A stretch of 64,000 nucleotides of DNA from JAUIET01 sp039111475 (GTDB taxonomy: Bacteria; Pseudomonadota; Gammaproteobacteria; Pseudomonadales; JAUIET01): NCBI GenBank assembly GCA_039111475.1, contig JBCCIP010000029.1, positions 11,821 to 75,820 on the forward strand, written 5' to 3'. The notes beneath the pieces are model-generated. The model saw only the letters and a program-made list of their open reading frames with translations, ran no database searches and was not told where the DNA came from. How positions within the stretch are numbered: the stretch's first letter is position 1; each line of letters starts with the position of its first letter. Shown in pieces: positions 17,321-25,706 of the stretch. The translations under genes were made by a program, and so were the position numbers.

Positions 17321-18109
17321 CTAAACAAAGTTGACGCTGGCTGGCCCTATTCCGCTCAGCTCAAGACTGAGGTAATCGCCTGCGCTTACCGGTTCTAGCG
17401 GGACCAACGATCCTGACAAAATAATATCGCCGGCAACAAACGGAATATCATACTGGCCCAGGGTATTTGCCAACCACGCCACCGCCGTTAGCGGATTCCC
17501 CTGTACGGCGGCCCCCAAACCTTCGCTCAACGGCTTTCCGTTTTTGCTTACCGTGATTTTCAGATTCGGCAGGTCAAAGTCTTTTGGGTCAACCCTGTTA
17601 TCACCGAGTACAAACACACCGCATGAGGCATTGTCGGCAACGGTGTCTTGTATTTTGATGTTCCAGTCTTGAATTCTCGAATCAACAATTTCAAAACAAG
17701 GCACTATGCATTCGGTTGCTTCCAGCACGGCGTGCTCATCAATATTGTCGCTGCCCAGGTCGTGCTTGAGAACAAAGGCAATTTCCGCCTCTGCGCGCGG
17801 TTGAATCAAATTTCCAGCAACAGGGATGTCAGCGCCGTTATCGTATTGCATGGCGTTGGTGAGAAAGCCAAAGTCTGGCTGAAAAACGCCTAGCATTTCT
17901 TGTACAGCGGCACTGGTCACACCAATTTTCTTGCCGACAACTCGCTCACCGTCACTGTCTAGCCTGCGCTGCAACATTCGAAGTGAGATATGGTAAGCAT
18001 CTTCAATACTAATATCAGGTTCTGTGTCTGTAAGCGGTGCCAGTGTCTTGAACGAGCGCATCGCCTGGTAGAGTTGGTCGCCCAGAGTATTTATTTTTTC
18101 ACTATCCAT
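17321..18109 (-). CDS. mhpD: 2-oxopent-4-enoate hydratase (2-hydroxypenta-2,4-dienoate hydratase)
   Basis: 262 residues. Adds water to 2-hydroxypenta-2,4-dienoate to give 4-hydroxy-2-oxovalerate, the substrate of the neighbouring aldolase. Seen: VGKKIGVTSAAVQEMLGVFQPDFG, metal-site acidic residues in IQPRAEAEIAFVL and CFEIVDSRIQDW, and the C-terminal GDIILSGSLVPLEPVSAGD. Fumarylacetoacetate hydrolase-type fold. It is convergent with mhpE rather than in its operon, 24 bases apart. Confidence 0.92.
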   Translation of the reverse strand: MDSEKINTLGDQLYQAMRSFKTLAPLTDTEPDISIEDAYHISLRMLQRRLDSDGERVVGKKIGVTSAAVQEMLGVFQPDFGFLTNAMQYDNGADIPVAGNLIQPRAEAEIAFVLKHDLGSDNIDEHAVLEATECIVPCFEIVDSRIQDWNIKIQDTVADNASCGVFVLGDNRVDPKDFDLPNLKITVSKNGKPLSEGLGAAVQGNPLTAVAWLANTLGQYDIPFVAGDIILSGSLVPLEPVSAGDYLSLELSGIGPASVNFV

Positions 18110-18160
18110 ATGTCTGCGTTGTCCGAAATGTGGGGACCGGGAGGGAGAGCAGGAAAAAAT

Positions 18161-19159
18161 TTAGCGGCGCCCGACAATCAACTCAGTCGAATCAATCGTT
18201 GGGTGCTGCTCAATAACGATGGGTTGGCCATTCAAGGTCAATGATACCGCTCGGGAATTTCCCACGCGCACTTCAAATGGCGCTTCACCAGTAATACGCA
18301 ACGTTTCGCCCTGCAGCTTGGTATCCATCACGATGGGGTTTTGCTGCCTGTCGTACACTTCCACCCAGCAGTTATCATGAAAGTTAAACAGCAGTATGTC
18401 TTCACTCACGCCAGACAGCAGCACCGCAGACGCAGTGGCGCCATGCTCTTCAGACACGTCCAGGCGGTAGGCCTGATACTTGCTGTCAGACGGAGTGACA
18501 ACCACCGAGGTGCGGTGGGAATTAGCCGCCCTTTCCGGGTCAGGCGGCAATGCGCTGCTTGTGTCTGCAAAAACGATTGATTGTTGCGGCGGCGCGGTCT
18601 CGGCACTGTCATCCGGAAAAGCTGTCTCCAACCTGGTCAACGCGGGATTTCGTTCCGGTGTTGTTTTGGCGGCCGATTTCTCGAAATGCGCATCTTCCGC
18701 TTCGAACAAGCGAAACTGATTCCCAGCGACTGTATCGCGCAGAGATTCGATATCACCACGATCAAAAGTCCAACCGACGATTAACAACAAACACACCAGC
18801 GCCAAACGCAATGACAAGCCGGAACGAGGCGTGGCTGGAACTAAAGCAGCCGCATACGGCACGGAATTCTGAACGGGCTGTTTTAACTGCGTTTGGTATA
18901 AACCCAACAAAATTTGGGGGTTCAGATCGAGAAATTTCGCGTAAGATTTAAGGTAAGAACTGAAGTGTTTGCCTTCAAGTTGCGGATTGTAGGAGTCTGA
19001 CTCCAATGCCGCAATATGACTAATCATTAGGTTTAAGGCACTTGCAGCATCTTCTTGAGAAAGACCTTTAACTTCGCGAGCTTCGCGAAGAAGAACGCCG
19101 GCTGTTTTCAAGTACGGGAAAGATTGTTCATGTAAGGGCAAAACAACACTGCCATTCAT
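18161..19159 (-). CDS. rodZ: RodZ-like cytoskeletal HTH membrane protein
   Basis: 332 residues. RodZ links MreB filaments to the cell-wall elongation machinery. Seen: an N-terminal helix-turn-helix (LLREAREVKGLSQEDAASALNL... IAALESDSY) at residues about 22-90, one membrane segment (LSLRLALVCLLLIVGWTF) near 115-132, a low-complexity periplasmic linker, and a C-terminal DUF4115 beta domain (LFNFHDNCWVEVYDRQQNPI... LTLNGQPIVI). It is not beside ispG or pilF, its frequent partners, so the name rests on domain order only. Confidence 0.85.
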   Translation of the reverse strand: MNGSVVLPLHEQSFPYLKTAGVLLREAREVKGLSQEDAASALNLMISHIAALESDSYNPQLEGKHFSSYLKSYAKFLDLNPQILLGLYQTQLKQPVQNSVPYAAALVPATPRSGLSLRLALVCLLLIVGWTFDRGDIESLRDTVAGNQFRLFEAEDAHFEKSAAKTTPERNPALTRLETAFPDDSAETAPPQQSIVFADTSSALPPDPERAANSHRTSVVVTPSDSKYQAYRLDVSEEHGATASAVLLSGVSEDILLFNFHDNCWVEVYDRQQNPIVMDTKLQGETLRITGEAPFEVRVGNSRAVSLTLNGQPIVIEQHPTIDSTELIVGRR

Positions 19160-19202
19160 GATCGCGGACGCTTAGCGAGCCCTCAGCAAGTCAAAAACGG
19201 TA

Positions 19203-20150
19203 CTATTGTACCTTTTTATTGCGCTGTCGTGAAGGCGGTGGCGCGCCTATGTGCGGCTCATTGCGCTGCCTGGCAAGCGCTATTTGCTTCTGTCGTTCGG
19301 CAAATCTAGCCTTGCGTGATGCACTAGAATACGCGTAGCAACGCTCACAACTAACACCCTCGATATAATGCGATGATTCCTTATCGTTGTCGGTGATAGG
19401 ACGCCTGCATGCATGGCATTGATCGTATTCGCCTTCCTGCAATTGATGATTAACCGTGACTCTGTTGTCAAACACAAAACAATCGCCATGCCAGAGGCTG
19501 TCTTCCTCAGGAACTAACTCAAGGTAATTCAGAATTCCACCTTGCAGGTGATATACCTGATCGAAGCCTTGCTCTAACATAAATGAAGAGGCCTTTTCAC
19601 AACGTATGCCACCTGTACAGAACATAGCGACTTTACGATGTTTTTTAGGGTCGCAGTTTTCTGCTATGTATTGGGGAAACTCACGGAAGCTGCTGGTTTT
19701 TGGGTTTACGGCCCCCTCGAAACTGCCTATTTCGACTTCATAATCATTACGAGTATCAATAAGTAACACGTCTGGATCTGCAATCAACTCATTCCAATTC
19801 TCGGGTTCTACGTAGGTACCTACCGTTTTGTTGGGGTCAATGCCATCAACGCCCAAAGTGACAATCTCGCGTTTAAGTTTGACCTTCATTCGATAGAAGG
19901 GCTTCTCGCTGACTTGCGAGAACTTGTAGTCGATGCCACAAAGGCGCGGATCACGCTCGAGGTAATCGATCAGCAACTGAACATTAGGCGGCTCGCCCGA
20001 TATCGTGCCGTTGATACCTTCATCGGCAAGCAACAGAGTACCTTTGATACTCAAGGTCTGGCACTGTTCTAGAAGTGCCGGCTGCAGATCGCCGCAATCG
20101 GGTAGCGAGACAAATTTGTACAACGCGCAGACCGAAAAGCTCTCGTTCAT
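19203..20150 (-). CDS. trhO: tRNA uridine(34) hydroxylase TrhO (rhodanese family)
   Basis: 315 residues. Forms 5-hydroxyuridine at the wobble position of some tRNAs. Seen: an N-terminal acylphosphatase-like region (GTLLLADEGINGTISGEP) and a rhodanese domain at about 120-225 with active loop CTGGIRCEK. A C-terminal Cys-rich knuckle follows (CHACRRPI... CERCY). Its ATG overlaps the bolA stop (ATGA). Together with the tsaB cluster it adds to the tRNA-modification genes of the window. Confidence 0.94.
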   Translation of the reverse strand: MNESFSVCALYKFVSLPDCGDLQPALLEQCQTLSIKGTLLLADEGINGTISGEPPNVQLLIDYLERDPRLCGIDYKFSQVSEKPFYRMKVKLKREIVTLGVDGIDPNKTVGTYVEPENWNELIADPDVLLIDTRNDYEVEIGSFEGAVNPKTSSFREFPQYIAENCDPKKHRKVAMFCTGGIRCEKASSFMLEQGFDQVYHLQGGILNYLELVPEEDSLWHGDCFVFDNRVTVNHQLQEGEYDQCHACRRPITDNDKESSHYIEGVSCERCYAYSSASRKARFAERQKQIALARQRNEPHIGAPPPSRQRNKKVQ

Positions 20151-20482
20151 TCCTTGTCTGCCAACGCTTCTCGCTTACTGCCGCCATGGCAAGCTGGGCT
20201 ATTGGGAGCATCGTGTTGACGCGTATTCCATTCCTCTGGTGAGTAGGTATGCAATGCCAGCGCATGCACACTTCCTGCGAGCTCCTCAGACAAAACCTTG
20301 TAAACACTCTGGTGCCTGGCAACGTCGCGCTGCCCGTCAAACAGTCCGGTCACTATAACGACCTTAAAATGCGATTCGGAACCCGGCGGCACGTTGTGTT
20401 GGTCAGACTCGTTGACCACCTGTAAATGCTCCGGCTCAAATGCATTTTGCAGCTTTTGCACTATTTGTTGTTGAACTTCCAT
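20147..20482 (-). CDS. bolA: BolA family protein
   Basis: 111 residues. BolA proteins work with monothiol glutaredoxins in iron-sulfur and redox regulation. Seen: the BolA fold start (QQIVQKLQNAFEPEHLQVVNES), HFKVVIVTGLFDGQRDVARHQSVYKVL with the invariant His after the FxG region, and VHALALHTYSPEEW. A strong AGGAGGAG lies about seven bases before the ATG. Coupled to trhO by ATGA. Confidence 0.92.
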   Translation of the reverse strand: MEVQQQIVQKLQNAFEPEHLQVVNESDQHNVPPGSESHFKVVIVTGLFDGQRDVARHQSVYKVLSEELAGSVHALALHTYSPEEWNTRQHDAPNSPACHGGSKREALADKE

Positions 20483-20581
20483 AAACTACTCCTCCTGCGG
20501 TATTTTACCTCAATCGCTTGCAATGTGAGCCTTGGGAAAGGACTGATCTCGACTGCTATACTCGGATACCGAGACAACGAT

Positions 20582-21238
20582 ATGAGCGCAGCAATGGCAG
20601 AATCCGACTATCGCGTGGTGTTTGAGGGCCAAATCGCCGATGGCTTCAGTATTGGCATGGTTAAGAAAAACCTGGCCAAGCTGTTTAAGGCCGATGCGGA
20701 GCGTATCGCAACTATTTTCAGCGGTCAGGCTGTTGTTCTCAAGCGAAATATCGATCACCCAACTGCGCTGAAATACCAGGCAGCGCTGCAAAAGGCGGGT
20801 GCAATAACAACTCTGAAGTCGGCGAACGGTAGCCAGGAAACATCTGCTGCCGAAGTACAAAAGCCTTCTCCACCCGACACTAAGCCTGCCCAGGACGATT
20901 GGTCGCTCGCACCTGCAGGAAGCGAACTTTTACGCGCCAGCGAGCGCAGAGAATTTGAAGAGGCGAATCTGGATGTGAGCCACATCTCAATTGCGTCCAG
21001 CTTTATGAGCTTTGATGACGGCGCCAATGAAAACAATGAAGTGGCCGCACCCGATACCAGTCACATTTCAGTAGCCGCAGTCGGCGAAACGCTGGGTGAT
21101 ACTACGCAAGAGCAAGCAGCTGCGGATGTGAACGAGCTGCAAGCCAGCGTCGCGCCGGTCGGTGCAGAATTGAGCGACAACAGGAAAGAGCACGTGCCAC
21201 TGGAGCTTGACCTAAGCCATCTCAGTCTAAGTGATTAG
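20582..21238 (+). CDS. Uncharacterised protein with conserved N-terminal domain and degenerate SHIS repeats
   Basis: 218 residues from the ATG at 20582 (a longer frame to 20426 would cross into bolA). Residues about 8-80 (YRVVFEGQIADGFSIGMVKK, LFKADAERIATIFSGQAVVLK, ALKYQAALQKAGAITTLKS) form a domain I recognise from gammaproteobacterial membrane or regulatory proteins of unknown function. The rest is acidic and low-complexity with short repeats: LAPAGSELL...LDVSHISIA, PDTSHISVAAVGETL, VAPVGAELSD...LDLSHLSLSD. No signal peptide or membrane segment was seen. Divergent from bolA. Confidence 0.6.
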   Translation: MSAAMAESDYRVVFEGQIADGFSIGMVKKNLAKLFKADAERIATIFSGQAVVLKRNIDHPTALKYQAALQKAGAITTLKSANGSQETSAAEVQKPSPPDTKPAQDDWSLAPAGSELLRASERREFEEANLDVSHISIASSFMSFDDGANENNEVAAPDTSHISVAAVGETLGDTTQEQAAADVNELQASVAPVGAELSDNRKEHVPLELDLSHLSLSD

Positions 21239-21267
21239 ATATGCCGGTCGCGGTATCGGAATCTAAC

Positions 21268-22671
21268 TTAAGCGCTGCTATCAGCGGGCAGTTCAACAGC
21301 AACGCATAATCCGGGTGAATTGTCGTAGAGGTTAATCTTGCCGTTGTGGTATTTAACCACCGCGGCGACCAGACTAAGGCCCAGACCGTTACCCGGGTAT
21401 TCACTGCGCGCTGTTTCAACACGGAAGAAGCGCTCGAACACACGGTGGCGGTCCGCCGGCGGGATACCAATACCATTGTCGCGAACCTGAAGCATTAGTG
21501 CACGATCTCTGCGCTCCAGAATAATTTCAATCAGGCCATCAACCCCAGTGTACTTAATAGCGTTGTCAATGAGGTTTGCAACCACCTGAAACAACAGGTC
21601 CCTATCGCCATTCAGCTTGGCATTCGGAGTAAGGTTTTGCGCAATGGTGATACTTTTTTCTGAAGCCACTGGCTCATAGAGCTCTACTACATCGGAAATG
21701 GTGACATCCAATTCGTGCCTATGGAATTCTGACTGCCGGTTGCCCGTTTCGATTTGCGCAATCTTTAACGCCGCGTTAAAGGTTTTTAACAGATCATCAG
21801 CCTCGCTGGACAAGCTGTCAACGATCTGCTGGTTCGCAGGATCGCCGCGCTCTTCTAACATAGCCACATGATTGCGTAATCTGGTCAGAGGCGTTCGAAG
21901 ATCATGTGCAATATTGTCTGATACCCTGCGCACGCCGGCCATCAACTCTTGCAATCGCTCCAAGAGCAAATTAATACTGATTTCCATCTCACGAAAATCG
22001 CCACTGTATCGATTGATCGGCAAGCGTTTGGACAAATCGCCCCCCAGAATATTTCGAATAATTGCGTTAAACGCTTCCACTCGCCGCAACAACAGCGAGC
22101 TGATCAATGCACCCCCGATAACACCGAGAATGATGGTTACGATAGTGCCACGCAACAGCAGGTCAAATACCAACTCTACTTTTTCTTCCGCAGGTAGCAA
22201 GCTTTCGGCAAGTATTAACCTTCCCCCGTTGCTTTGTGTGGCATCCATCGCTGCAAGGCGAAACATCTTGTCACCCTGCCGTGCATCGAAGGCTTTGAAT
22301 TGATGCCCTAGCCAGGAAAACTCAAAGTCTTGCAGGTCTGGTACTGCGTTAAGGTTGCTCGCCAGCACCTCGTTTCGCGCATTACTGAGGTGATAGTAAA
22401 GCCTTGATGAATCAAATGCTGCACTGCGCTGCTTGGCGTATTCCAGCATTGCTGGTTGACCACCCGCGTCCAGAGCACTCTGAAACTGAGCCAGTTCTGT
22501 GTCCAGGTTTTTCTCGATACTGCTAAATACATTGTAAGCATAGAGCGAGTAAATAAAACCCAGCAGCAAGAAGACTGAGATGCTCAGCCAGAACGCATAG
22601 TTTGAAATGAATCGGAAGGTGTAGCTACCGAAAACACCACGGTAGGTATCTACCAGCTTATTCGGGAGCAT
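21268..22671 (-). CDS. Sensor histidine kinase (first two-component system)
   Basis: 467 residues. Two membrane segments (about 24-46 and 172-194) bracket a periplasmic sensor region of about 125 residues. Then come a HAMP domain, the H-box NIAHDLRTPLTRLRNHV (His near 256) and the catalytic domain with N-box VANLIDNAIKY, DNGIGIPPADRHRVFERF and GNGLGLSLVAAVV. The ATG lies 14 bases inside the end of the upstream regulator gene, so translation is coupled. The signal cannot be read from sequence. Confidence 0.9.
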   Translation of the reverse strand: MLPNKLVDTYRGVFGSYTFRFISNYAFWLSISVFLLLGFIYSLYAYNVFSSIEKNLDTELAQFQSALDAGGQPAMLEYAKQRSAAFDSSRLYYHLSNARNEVLASNLNAVPDLQDFEFSWLGHQFKAFDARQGDKMFRLAAMDATQSNGGRLILAESLLPAEEKVELVFDLLLRGTIVTIILGVIGGALISSLLLRRVEAFNAIIRNILGGDLSKRLPINRYSGDFREMEISINLLLERLQELMAGVRRVSDNIAHDLRTPLTRLRNHVAMLEERGDPANQQIVDSLSSEADDLLKTFNAALKIAQIETGNRQSEFHRHELDVTISDVVELYEPVASEKSITIAQNLTPNAKLNGDRDLLFQVVANLIDNAIKYTGVDGLIEIILERRDRALMLQVRDNGIGIPPADRHRVFERFFRVETARSEYPGNGLGLSLVAAVVKYHNGKINLYDNSPGLCVAVELPADSSA

Positions 22672-23362
22672 TCAGTACGTAGCCCGTACCGCGCACAGTA
22701 TGCAATAGCTGCGTCTCAAATCCCTTATCAATCTTTTGCCGTAAGCGGCTGATGTGTACATCAATTACATTGGTCTGTGGGTCGAAATGATAGTCCCACA
22801 CGTTTTCCAGCAGCATGGTCCGTGTGACGACCTGACCAGCGTGTTTCATCAGATATTCCAGCAAACGATACTCTCTGGGTTGCAGATTGAACACCTGGCC
22901 AGCGCGCGTTACTTTATGAGTCAGTAGATCCATTTCCAGATCACCGACGGATAATCTTGTTTCCGAGTGGGCCACTTCGCCGCGACGTATCAGCACTTCA
23001 ACCCGCGCCAGTAACTCCTCAATGGCAAACGGTTTCACCAAATAGTCGTCCGCGCCTACCTTCAGACCTTTAACCCGGTCATCTACCTCGCCCAGTGCAC
23101 TTAGAACCAACACTGGCGTTTGAATGTCAGCAGACCGCAGAGATTGAATAATGCTTAAGCCATCCCTGCGCGGCAGCATCCTGTCAATGATCATGGTGTC
23201 GAACTGGCCCTGCTTGGCTCGCCGTAGACCCATATCACCATCTGCCACATGATCTACGAGGTAGCCATTATCACGCAGTCCGTTGCAGATAAACTCCGCT
23301 ACATTCTTGTCGTCTTCAACCAATAAAACAATTCTGGGCCGCTTGTTTGCTTTTTCAACCAT
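22658..23362 (-). CDS. OmpR-family response regulator (first two-component system)
   Basis: 234 residues. Receiver domain (about 10-122) with acidic pocket EDD, the phospho-acceptor Asp in DTMIIDRMLPRRDG and Lys in DYLVKPF. A winged-helix DNA-binding domain follows (LQPREYRLLEYLMKHAGQVVTR, VWDYHFDPQTNVIDVHISRLRQKID). The WDYHFDPQTNVIDVHISRLR stretch is like the heavy-metal/CusR group of regulators, but no metal gene lies nearby. Pairs with the kinase at 21268; divergent from the small exported protein at 23608. Confidence 0.92.
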   Translation of the reverse strand: MVEKANKRPRIVLLVEDDKNVAEFICNGLRDNGYLVDHVADGDMGLRRAKQGQFDTMIIDRMLPRRDGLSIIQSLRSADIQTPVLVLSALGEVDDRVKGLKVGADDYLVKPFAIEELLARVEVLIRRGEVAHSETRLSVGDLEMDLLTHKVTRAGQVFNLQPREYRLLEYLMKHAGQVVTRTMLLENVWDYHFDPQTNVIDVHISRLRQKIDKGFETQLLHTVRGTGYVLNAPE

Positions 23363-23607
23363 GGGTAATGCCTAGTGGTAATCGGGAATCATCTGCACTA
23401 TCACGAACGGCAAGGTGCTGCCGCAGGGTTCTCGATGAGATGCCGGTGGCCGTCTATTGTAAACCGAACCAGCCCGGCAGTGACAAGTGCGTGCTGGATC
23501 ACAGCGACGAAGCGTAGTACTCCAGATTTATACCGTTCATCGGTATTCTACAAGGAAAAATCGCATAACTGACTATGTTTTAACCAGTTTCGCAACTGTT
23601 CTTGCCT

Positions 23608-24048
23608 ATGCTTTGCAGCCAAAAACTCAGCGCCTTCAACGAAACCTTCCGACACTCACGAAGTTGGAGTGCGCTAGAATTGATAAGTGCAGCGGTATGT
23701 TGCTTTGCTGTAATCTCAACCACGGCTTCAGCACAAACCAATTCTCAGTCAGTTGGCATGCCTGAAGCGCACTATTGGCAAGAACTACCCGGTTACCGAA
23801 GCGCCAAGCCACAAGCACCTGTTGCCGAATTGCTAGGCCCTAAACCACTGACCGTTAGTGTTGACCAACTGCAAAACCTGCAGCAGCTGGATCGGAATGA
23901 TAGTTACAGGCTGCTTACTGATGAACAGCAAGCCAGACAGGACGCCGAACGCGAAACCGCGGCCAGCCGCATAGGAGAGAGCAATTGGCACTATGGTTGG
24001 GGCGTTGGCTTTGAAGACGTTAAGATTCGTCTAAGCTACGATTTTTAG
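23608..24048 (+). CDS. Small exported protein of unknown function
   Basis: 146 residues. A signal peptide with a long basic start ends near VISTTASAQTN. The mature part is polar (LDRNDSYRLLTDEQQARQDAERETAASR) and closes with NWHYGWGVGFEDVKIRLSYDF, an aromatic, beta-strand-like end with a terminal Phe as in outer-membrane proteins, though the protein is too short for a barrel by itself. A TTG two codons earlier is also possible as start. It faces away from the two-component genes, 245 bases apart; co-regulation is possible but unproven. Confidence 0.55.
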   Translation: MLCSQKLSAFNETFRHSRSWSALELISAAVCCFAVISTTASAQTNSQSVGMPEAHYWQELPGYRSAKPQAPVAELLGPKPLTVSVDQLQNLQQLDRNDSYRLLTDEQQARQDAERETAASRIGESNWHYGWGVGFEDVKIRLSYDF

Positions 24049-24144
24049 GCGCAATCCATACGCTGTGTGGATGCAATTCGCGCACGCAAGACGCTCCCAA
24101 CAGTCTTTGATACCATAGGGCTTTAACTGACCGCAGCTACGCTC

Positions 24145-24612
24145 TTGACCGAACCTCCTCAAGCTTTGCCTGTTGCCGGCGTTTTCAGGCGACTGTTCGC
24201 TATGTTGTATGACGGTTTGCTTGTGTTGGCGATAATAATGGCTGGAACAGCAGCGGCTATTGGCGTCAGAGTTTGGTTAAGTGGCGCCGATGCGGCAGTT
24301 GCCGATCCAGATACCGCCGCACACGGTCCCTTGTTTCAATTGTGGTTGTTACTACTGATTGTGTCTTTCTTTACCTTGTTTTGGCGTTGGAAAGGTCAAA
24401 CTCTGGGTATGCAGGCGTGGCGACTAAAGGTACGTAATTCGGATGGCAGCCAGCTGAGCATAAGGCAATGTTTGCTGCGTTTGCTGGCCGGATTGTTGTC
24501 TTGGTGTTGTTTGGGCCTTGGATACTGGGTAATTGTGTTCAACCCGGCCAAAGGGTCATGGTCGGATTCCTGGTCGAAAAGCGAATGCGTGGTTGTTCCT
24601 AAAAAGAACTGA
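24145..24612 (+). CDS. RDD family membrane protein
   Basis: 155 residues with the RDD pattern: FRRLFAMLYDGLLVLAIIMAG (first membrane segment, with R and D), a second segment (LFQLWLLLLIVSFFTLFWRWKGQTLGM) and a third (LLRLLAGLLSWCCLGLGYWVIVF). RDD proteins are small inner-membrane proteins, some proposed as transporters. No ATG is available before residue 20, so a TTG at 24145 is the likely start. RDD genes commonly lie beside lptG; here the two are convergent, 32 bases apart. Confidence 0.8.
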   Translation: MTEPPQALPVAGVFRRLFAMLYDGLLVLAIIMAGTAAAIGVRVWLSGADAAVADPDTAAHGPLFQLWLLLLIVSFFTLFWRWKGQTLGMQAWRLKVRNSDGSQLSIRQCLLRLLAGLLSWCCLGLGYWVIVFNPAKGSWSDSWSKSECVVVPKKN

Positions 24613-24644
24613 CATTCGTTCTGACAGGCTATGTTCAGCGGCTT

Positions 24645-25706
24645 CTAAGTACCCCTGCGTATCAGTATGCCACCGACGACCACGCAGACAATTATAGGCA
24701 GCAACACTGCATACACCGGTGCAAAGCCAAACACCAGACTCGACGGTCCCAGCATATCCTGGCTGGTTCGAAAGACTATGCCCACAATCACCCCTACAAA
24801 AATACGGTAGCCCATAGTCACTTCGCGCAGCGGGCCGAAAATAAATGAGATAGCGATCAAAACCAGGCTGGCCGTACCTAACGGTTGCAGCACTTTGGAC
24901 CAGAAAGAAAGCTTGTATTCGCCGGCACTCAAGCCCTGCCCCGCGAGGTATTGCGAGAAATCCCACAAGCCTGACATGGACAAATTATCGGGTTTGATCA
25001 CCAGTTGTTTTAGCAGCTCAGGCGTTAAATCGGCTTGCCAAAGTAATGCATCAAGATGCTCTTTCTTTGTTGCATTTTCTTCTACATAGGTGACATCCAC
25101 ATTGCTGAATAACCAGCCTTCGTCTGTGTGTGACGCCGCTTGTGCAAACAGAAATTGCTTGAGTTGTTTGTTTGCATCAAAGCGAAACAACGTAACCCCT
25201 TTCAGGCTCTGCGGGGATTCGACCACGCTAAAGTGCATGTACTCAAGACCTTCGCGGTTCCAGAGCCCGTACCTGGACGCAACAACACCGTCGCCATATT
25301 GCGCACTGGCGCGCCGGCGGTCTGCCATCTGCTCTGCCGGGGGCGCTATGAATTCGCTTAGAATCAAGCCGACCAGCATGAGTATCAGCGCCGGCTTCAT
25401 GACCATCCAAATAATCCGGATAGTCGAGATGCCCGCACCGCGCATAATTATGAGTTCGCTCTGAGACGCTAACGTTCCCAAGCCAATCAGGCACCCCACT
25501 AGAGCGGCAAAGGGAATGTATTCGTGAATGCGACCAGGCAGTGTTAGAAGTACATAGATTAGCGCTTCGTTAAAATCGTAATTGCCCTCTAGATCGCCAA
25601 GCTGATCAATAATCGCCGAGATCACATCCAAACCTACGATAACCACCAACACCAAAATGATGGCGGCAAGTACCGAATTGCCAATGTGTTTATTCAGCAG
25701 CTGCAT
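24645..25706 (-). CDS. lptG: LPS export ABC transporter permease LptG
   Basis: 353 residues. With LptF and the ATPase LptB2 it extracts LPS from the inner membrane and pushes it along the Lpt bridge. Seen: an N-terminal amphipathic start (LLNKHIGNSVLAAI), three early membrane segments, the coupling-helix region SQSELIIMRGAGIS near residue 84, a periplasmic beta-jellyroll (about 130-260), and three C-terminal segments. Start: the ATG at 25706 has AAGGTG nearby; another ATG sits three codons earlier. It overlaps the end of lptF by 17 bases. Confidence 0.94.
   Translation of the reverse strand: MQLLNKHIGNSVLAAIILVLVVIVGLDVISAIIDQLGDLEGNYDFNEALIYVLLTLPGRIHEYIPFAALVGCLIGLGTLASQSELIIMRGAGISTIRIIWMVMKPALILMLVGLILSEFIAPPAEQMADRRRASAQYGDGVVASRYGLWNREGLEYMHFSVVESPQSLKGVTLFRFDANKQLKQFLFAQAASHTDEGWLFSNVDVTYVEENATKKEHLDALLWQADLTPELLKQLVIKPDNLSMSGLWDFSQYLAGQGLSAGEYKLSFWSKVLQPLGTASLVLIAISFIFGPLREVTMGYRIFVGVIVGIVFRTSQDMLGPSSLVFGFAPVYAVLLPIIVCVVVGGILIRRGT

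Noticed and set aside
23363..23607. Gap between the first two-component system and the small exported protein
   Set aside because: Must hold divergent promoters but no convincing elements or operator repeats could be read.
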